Assembly: GCA_902478545.1 (NCBI GenBank)
Contig: CABSLA010000004.1
Location: 1-64,000, forward strand
Length of the DNA: 64,000 nucleotides
From: an uncultured Collinsella sp.
Lineage (GTDB): Bacteria > Actinomycetota > Coriobacteriia > Coriobacteriales > Coriobacteriaceae
Reading direction: 5' to 3'
Shown: positions 60,601-64,000 of the stretch, one piece after another
Layout: every line of letters starts with the position of its first letter
Numbering within the stretch: the stretch's first letter is position 1
Position numbers and translations under genes: made by a program
Notes under the pieces: generated by a model
What the model was told of the DNA's origin: nothing
Databases searched by the model: none
What the model saw: only the letters and a program-made list of their open reading frames with translations

Positions 60601-61176
60601 ATGAAGTCGTTGTTGCTGCATGCGTGCTGTGCACCATGCTCGCTTGAGCCGGTTCGCCTGCTGCGCGAGGAGGGGTTTGAGCCCACGATTTGCTGGACCA
60701 ATCCCAATATTCAACCGCGCGATGAATGGCGGCGGCGTCTGGACGAGCTGCGCCGGTGGTGTGCCGATGGCGACATCGAGCTCATCGAGGCGGGGGAGGA
60801 CCGCGAGCGCTGGGAGGCCGGCGTGGCCCCGCTGGGTGCCGATCGGCCCCGTCGCTGTCGCTCGTGCTATGCCCTGCGCTTGGCCGAGGCGTGCCGCGTG
60901 GCCCAGGAGCGCGGGTTTGAGTTTGTGGGCACGACGCTCGCCGTCTCGCCGTATCAGCTGTTCGATACCTGCAATGATGTTTTGGAGCGTCTGGCTGCCG
61001 CCCGCGGTCTCACCCCGGTGATTCGCGATTTTCGCCCGTATTATCCCGAGGCTACGCGCCGTTCGCGTGAGCTGGGCATGTATCGGCAGAATTACTGCGG
61101 CTGCCGTTTCTCGGCGGTCGAGGCAGCCATGGATCGCGCCCGCATCCGCGACGAGCGCAAAGCGTCCAAAAAGTAG
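60601..61176 (+). CDS. queH: Epoxyqueuosine reductase QueH
   Basis: A 191-residue Fe-S enzyme of the DUF208 family that reduces epoxyqueuosine to queuosine in tRNA, replacing QueG. The cysteine motifs are HACCAPC near the N-terminus, RRCRSCY in the middle and NYCGCRFS at the C-terminus. ATG 60601 is chosen since the ATG at 60595 would touch its SD. It stands 64 nt upstream of queA, so the two encode consecutive late steps of queuosine synthesis. Confidence 0.92.
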   Translation: MKSLLLHACCAPCSLEPVRLLREEGFEPTICWTNPNIQPRDEWRRRLDELRRWCADGDIELIEAGEDRERWEAGVAPLGADRPRRCRSCYALRLAEACRVAQERGFEFVGTTLAVSPYQLFDTCNDVLERLAAARGLTPVIRDFRPYYPEATRRSRELGMYRQNYCGCRFSAVEAAMDRARIRDERKASKK

Positions 61177-61240
61177 TTCTTTTGGGCTGGCGGCCTGCTA
61201 GGATGTAGAGCGGACTTTAGCTATATTAGGAGTATCCGAC

Positions 61241-62458
61241 GTGTCTATGCGTACCGATGATTTTGACTACAACCTTCCTGAGGAACTGATCGCCCAGGCT
61301 CCAGCCGAGCCGCGCGACTCCTGTCGCCTGCTGGTGGTGGATCGCAAGGGCTCCCAGGCGGGAACGCCGTTGGAGCACGGCGGTACCGTTGAGCACCGCA
61401 TCTTCCGTGACATCATCGACTATATCGAGCCGGGCGACGTACTCGTCATCAACCAGACGCGCGTGATGCCGGCTCGCCTGATCGGCCGCAAGGCCGGCTC
61501 GGGCGGTGTGGTCGAGACGCTGCTGCTCAAGCGCCGCGAGGACGTGGATCCGCTTGGTCACGTTTGGGAGTGCTTGGTCAAGCCGGGTAAGCGCCTGAAG
61601 CCCGGTGCTCAGATTGAGTATCGCGCCGGTGGCGCTCATGCGCCCGAGGGGGCTCCCGTGGTGCTGACGGCCGAGGTCGTCGACTTTGTCACCGATAGTC
61701 GCGGCGGCCGCCTGGTGCGTTTTGAGCCGGCCGGTTGCAATGCCGCCGGCGAGCCGCGCACGCTTGACGAGGCCATCCATGCTGCCGGTCACGTGCCGCT
61801 GCCGCCCTACATTACCGATTACGAGGGCGATCCCGAGAAATATCAGACCGTGTACGCCATGAAGGAGGAGCACTCGGCCGCTGCTCCCACGGCGGGTCTG
61901 CACTTTACCCCCGAGCTCATGGCCGCTATCGAGGCCAAGGGCGCGAAGTTTGCCGCCGTCGAGCTCGAGGTGGGCATCGATACCTTCCGTTTGGTGGAGG
62001 AGGACGACCCTACGCAGCACGTCATGCACACCGAGCGCTACCACGTGTCGCAGGAGGTTGTCGACGCCGTGCATAAGGCCAAGGCCGAGGGTCATCGCGT
62101 GATCGCCGTCGGCACTACCGCGGTGCGCTCGCTCGAGAGCGCGTTTGACACGGACGCGCCGGTGTCCGATCCGGCCGTGACGGCGCGCTATTTTGAAGGC
62201 CGCGAGGACGGGGCCGATACGCTTGGCCGCGGTGACATCGTGGTGCGCGAGAACGCCACGACGCAGCTTTACCTCATGCCCGGCTCGACCTATCACGTGG
62301 TCGACGCGCTGATCACGAACTTCCACGTGCCGCGCTCCACGCTCATGATGCTCGTAAGCGCGCTTGCCACCCGCGACCAGATCATGGATGCCTACGCCGC
62401 TGCCATCGAAGAACGTTATCGCTTCTTCAGCTTTGGCGACGCGATGCTCATTCTGTAG
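61241..62458 (+). CDS. queA: S-adenosylmethionine:tRNA ribosyltransferase-isomerase
   Basis: A 405-residue enzyme that moves the ribosyl part of SAM onto 7-aminomethyl-7-deazaguanine in tRNA. Family motifs: YNLPEELIAQAPAEPRD, LVINQTRVMPARLIG, PLPPYI and AAPTAGLHFT, GTTAVRSLES and the C-terminal LITNFHVPRSTLMMLVSAL. It starts at GTG 61241 with AGGAG eight bases upstream; ATG 61247 is the alternative. The preceding gene, queH, catalyses the next step. Confidence 0.95.
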   Translation: MSMRTDDFDYNLPEELIAQAPAEPRDSCRLLVVDRKGSQAGTPLEHGGTVEHRIFRDIIDYIEPGDVLVINQTRVMPARLIGRKAGSGGVVETLLLKRREDVDPLGHVWECLVKPGKRLKPGAQIEYRAGGAHAPEGAPVVLTAEVVDFVTDSRGGRLVRFEPAGCNAAGEPRTLDEAIHAAGHVPLPPYITDYEGDPEKYQTVYAMKEEHSAAAPTAGLHFTPELMAAIEAKGAKFAAVELEVGIDTFRLVEEDDPTQHVMHTERYHVSQEVVDAVHKAKAEGHRVIAVGTTAVRSLESAFDTDAPVSDPAVTARYFEGREDGADTLGRGDIVVRENATTQLYLMPGSTYHVVDALITNFHVPRSTLMMLVSALATRDQIMDAYAAAIEERYRFFSFGDAMLIL

Positions 62459-62486
62459 GTTACGGCGTTTTACAAACGCCGTAACC
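62458..62486. terminator. Perfect hairpin at the queA stop
   Basis: The 13-bp arms 62458-62470 and 62474-62486 are perfect complements with a TAC loop. They overlap the last base of the stop codon. There is no T-run. Confidence 0.6.
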
Positions 62487-62533
62487 GGTCGACGCTGCGC
62501 GGGCCGCATTTGGACAATCTGACGTTCAACTTC

Positions 62534-62566
62534 AAGGGCGCGACCAGAAGGTCAGCGCCCTTTCGT
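62534..62566 (+). terminator. Second hairpin downstream of queA
   Basis: AAGGGCGC (62534-62541) pairs with GCGCCCTT (62555-62562), followed by TCGTTTC. Confidence 0.6.
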
Positions 62567-62640
62567 TTCACGTCACCTTGTCTCAAATGCGACCCGCTCG
62601 CTGACTCTGCCATAACATCGGTGTTGCCGTGGTTGTTGAG

Positions 62641-62775
62641 TAGTCATTGGGCACTTGGCACTTGGGGACGTTCCTTTTGTGCCGGCACCTGGGGACAGTC
62701 CTTATGTCAAGAGATTGGTGGTCGTTGGGGATGTTCTTGTTTGACTAGTCGTTTAAGAACGTCCCCAATGACTAT
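62641..62775. repeat. Complex REP-like palindromic element
   Basis: It contains several copies of GGGGAC(A/G)(G/T)(T/C)C in both directions. The outer arm AGTCATTGG (62642-62650) pairs with CCAATGACT near 62766-62773. An inner hairpin is TTGGGGATGTTCTT / AAGAACGTCCCCAA (62725-62738 with 62756-62769). The phrases CACTTGGGGACGTTCC and CACCTGGGGACAGTCC resemble REP sequences linked to RAYT transposases in other bacteria; no transposase is nearby. Confidence 0.65.
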
Positions 62776-62810
62776 CAAAAGTTGAGGTGAGGGTGTTTTC
62801 AGTGCCCTGC

Positions 62811-64000
62811 CTACTTGCTTGCGAACAGCCAGACTAGGATGATCACCAGGATTGTGGCGACGATGCAGACGATGGCGCCGGTGAATTTGATGCGTGAGTC
62901 GCGGGTACGCTCGCGCACCGCGTCCTCGGTGGCCTCGAGCTGGGCGACTTCTCGCTCGGTCTCGGCGTGTTCGGCTTTGTCTCGGGTCAAGGATCCTGCA
63001 AGCGACTCAGTGATCTCTGGGTGGTCGTGCACCTCGGTCGCCTGTTCGATGATCGACTGCGCATGTGCGGCATCTGCTTGGGCGTTGGCGATGGTCTGCT
63101 CTTGGTCGTGGCGTGCCTTGTCCTCGGCGGCGATTTTCTCGCGCAGTTCGCGCTGGCGCGTCGCGGCGGCAGTCTTTGCCGTCTGCAACTCGTCGCGCGC
63201 GGCATCGGCTTCGGTCGTCACGGCCTGATGGGCTCGCTTAGCGTCGGCGATGGGGGCTTGCGCCTGTTCGACGGCCTGCTCGGCTGCGGCAAGCGAGTGC
63301 TCAAGATCGGCGGTGATGCGCGGGACATCTTCTTCGGCTTTACGCAGGGCATCTGCCGTGTCGGAGATCTGCATCGAGAGTTCGCTGGTGCGCACCGTAT
63401 AGTTGGCGGGATTTGCCGAGGGATTGCGTTGCAGCTCGGCGTACTCATGACGCAGCGTCTCGAGCTGGGCGCGCGTGGCGTCGACGGTTTGTTGTGCGGC
63501 GGCAATGCCGGCGTCTCGCTCTGCCTTCACCTTGTCGCGGATGCGCTTGGAATCCTCAAGACGTCGAACGAGGCGGTTGCCGGTCTCGCGCGAGCTCGCC
63601 TCGCGGGCCTCCACGGCGTCGAGCGCGGCCTTCAGGCGGAGCTCAGTCGCGTCATCCTCTGTCTTCATTTGTTCGAGCTGACCCTTGAGCTCTGTCGCTT
63701 TGGCGGCGTGGGCATCACGGTCAATCTCGGCGGCCGCTGCAGTCTTTTGGGCCGTGGCAATCGCCTGACGCTGGTCGGCGACGATCTGGTCGTAGCGGCC
63801 AGCGATATCCTGGCGCGTCTCGAGTTCCTCGGCCTGATCGGCAATGCGCTGCTCAAGTTCGGCCAGGTGGACGCGGGCATCGGCAAGTGCCTTTTTCGCG
63901 GCGTTCATCTCGCGCATGGCCGAGGCGCCCTTGGCGATAAAGGTGCCCACGGCGTTCGCGGTGTTCGAGACAGCGGTCCCCAGATCGCGGCTCGCGGCGG
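62811..64000 (-). CDS. Coiled-coil protein with C-terminal membrane helix (5' end outside window)
   Basis: The visible part is about 395 residues; the frame is open to the window edge without a convincing start, so the N-terminus is missing (a GTG at 63950 is possible but lacks an SD). Nearly all of it is Ala/Glu/Gln/Arg/Asp-rich heptads predicted to form a long coiled coil, broken near NPSANPANYTV. It ends in a membrane helix GAIVCIVATILVIILVWLFASK. The shape suggests a tail-anchored or cell-envelope scaffold. The function is unknown. Confidence 0.75.
   Translation of the reverse strand, partial: AASRDLGTAVSNTANAVGTFIAKGASAMREMNAAKKALADARVHLAELEQRIADQAEELETRQDIAGRYDQIVADQRQAIATAQKTAAAAEIDRDAHAAKATELKGQLEQMKTEDDATELRLKAALDAVEAREASSRETGNRLVRRLEDSKRIRDKVKAERDAGIAAAQQTVDATRAQLETLRHEYAELQRNPSANPANYTVRTSELSMQISDTADALRKAEEDVPRITADLEHSLAAAEQAVEQAQAPIADAKRAHQAVTTEADAARDELQTAKTAAATRQRELREKIAAEDKARHDQEQTIANAQADAAHAQSIIEQATEVHDHPEITESLAGSLTRDKAEHAETEREVAQLEATEDAVRERTRDSRIKFTGAIVCIVATILVIILVWLFASK

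Overview
The window looks like a chromosomal segment of a Gram-positive, high-GC gut anaerobe of the class Coriobacteriia, most likely Collinsella. This is inferred from protein flavour and gene set: fermentative FucO-type alcohol dehydrogenase, a 1Fe superoxide reductase, a class III fructose-1,6-bisphosphatase, AddAB-type repair, C1-folate enzymes and LPxTG-like or TM-tailed surface proteins. No alignment was run. Coding density is high. I see no rRNA, tRNA, CRISPR array, transposase gene or prophage.

Layout. 1-7.3 kb: fucO, an M42 aminopeptidase, mnmA, cysK with a divergent Rrf2 regulator, a YvlD-type membrane protein and a YerC/TrpR-type regulator. 7.5-26.6 kb: a DNA repair and replication block, with an AddB-like/AddA pair, dnaE and a SWIM-SNF2 helicase. 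It continues with superoxide reductase, a glutamine-dependent NAD synthetase relative that appears to have lost its catalytic residues, and ruvC-ruvA-ruvB behind a Bacillus-type LexA box. 26.7-33.9 kb: fhs, membrane and zinc-ribbon proteins, a CDF transporter and a poorly coding 1.2 kb stretch. 34-39.4 kb: surface and lipoprotein genes, including a Tat-exported PI-PLC-like protein interrupted by a frameshift in an A7 tract, and two paralogous lipoproteins. 39.6-45.3 kb: fchA-folD, a C69 dipeptidase and a phasin-like/UbiB kinase pair.

45.4-50.5 kb is the most distinctive part. A cobalamin riboswitch precedes two exported, membrane-tethered proteins carrying five DUF4430 (transcobalamin-like) domains between them, one of them fused to a PQQ-type beta-propeller. 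I read this as a candidate cell-surface corrinoid-capture system. 50.6-64 kb: two GtrA proteins, fbp, a DegV protein, a TIM-barrel protein, an RsmB/NOP methyltransferase, a divergent MetRS-like synthetase, a DUF3267 zincin, queH-queA and a truncated coiled-coil membrane protein.

Functional links: fhs, fchA and folD together make the 10-formyl- to methylene-THF route. In folD the cyclohydrolase lysine is missing, which fits the separate cyclohydrolase encoded just upstream. Intergenic regions carry several long inverted repeats with shared cores (GGGACGGGG, TTGCGGTG-AATAG) that look like REP/MITE-type elements and probably double as terminators.
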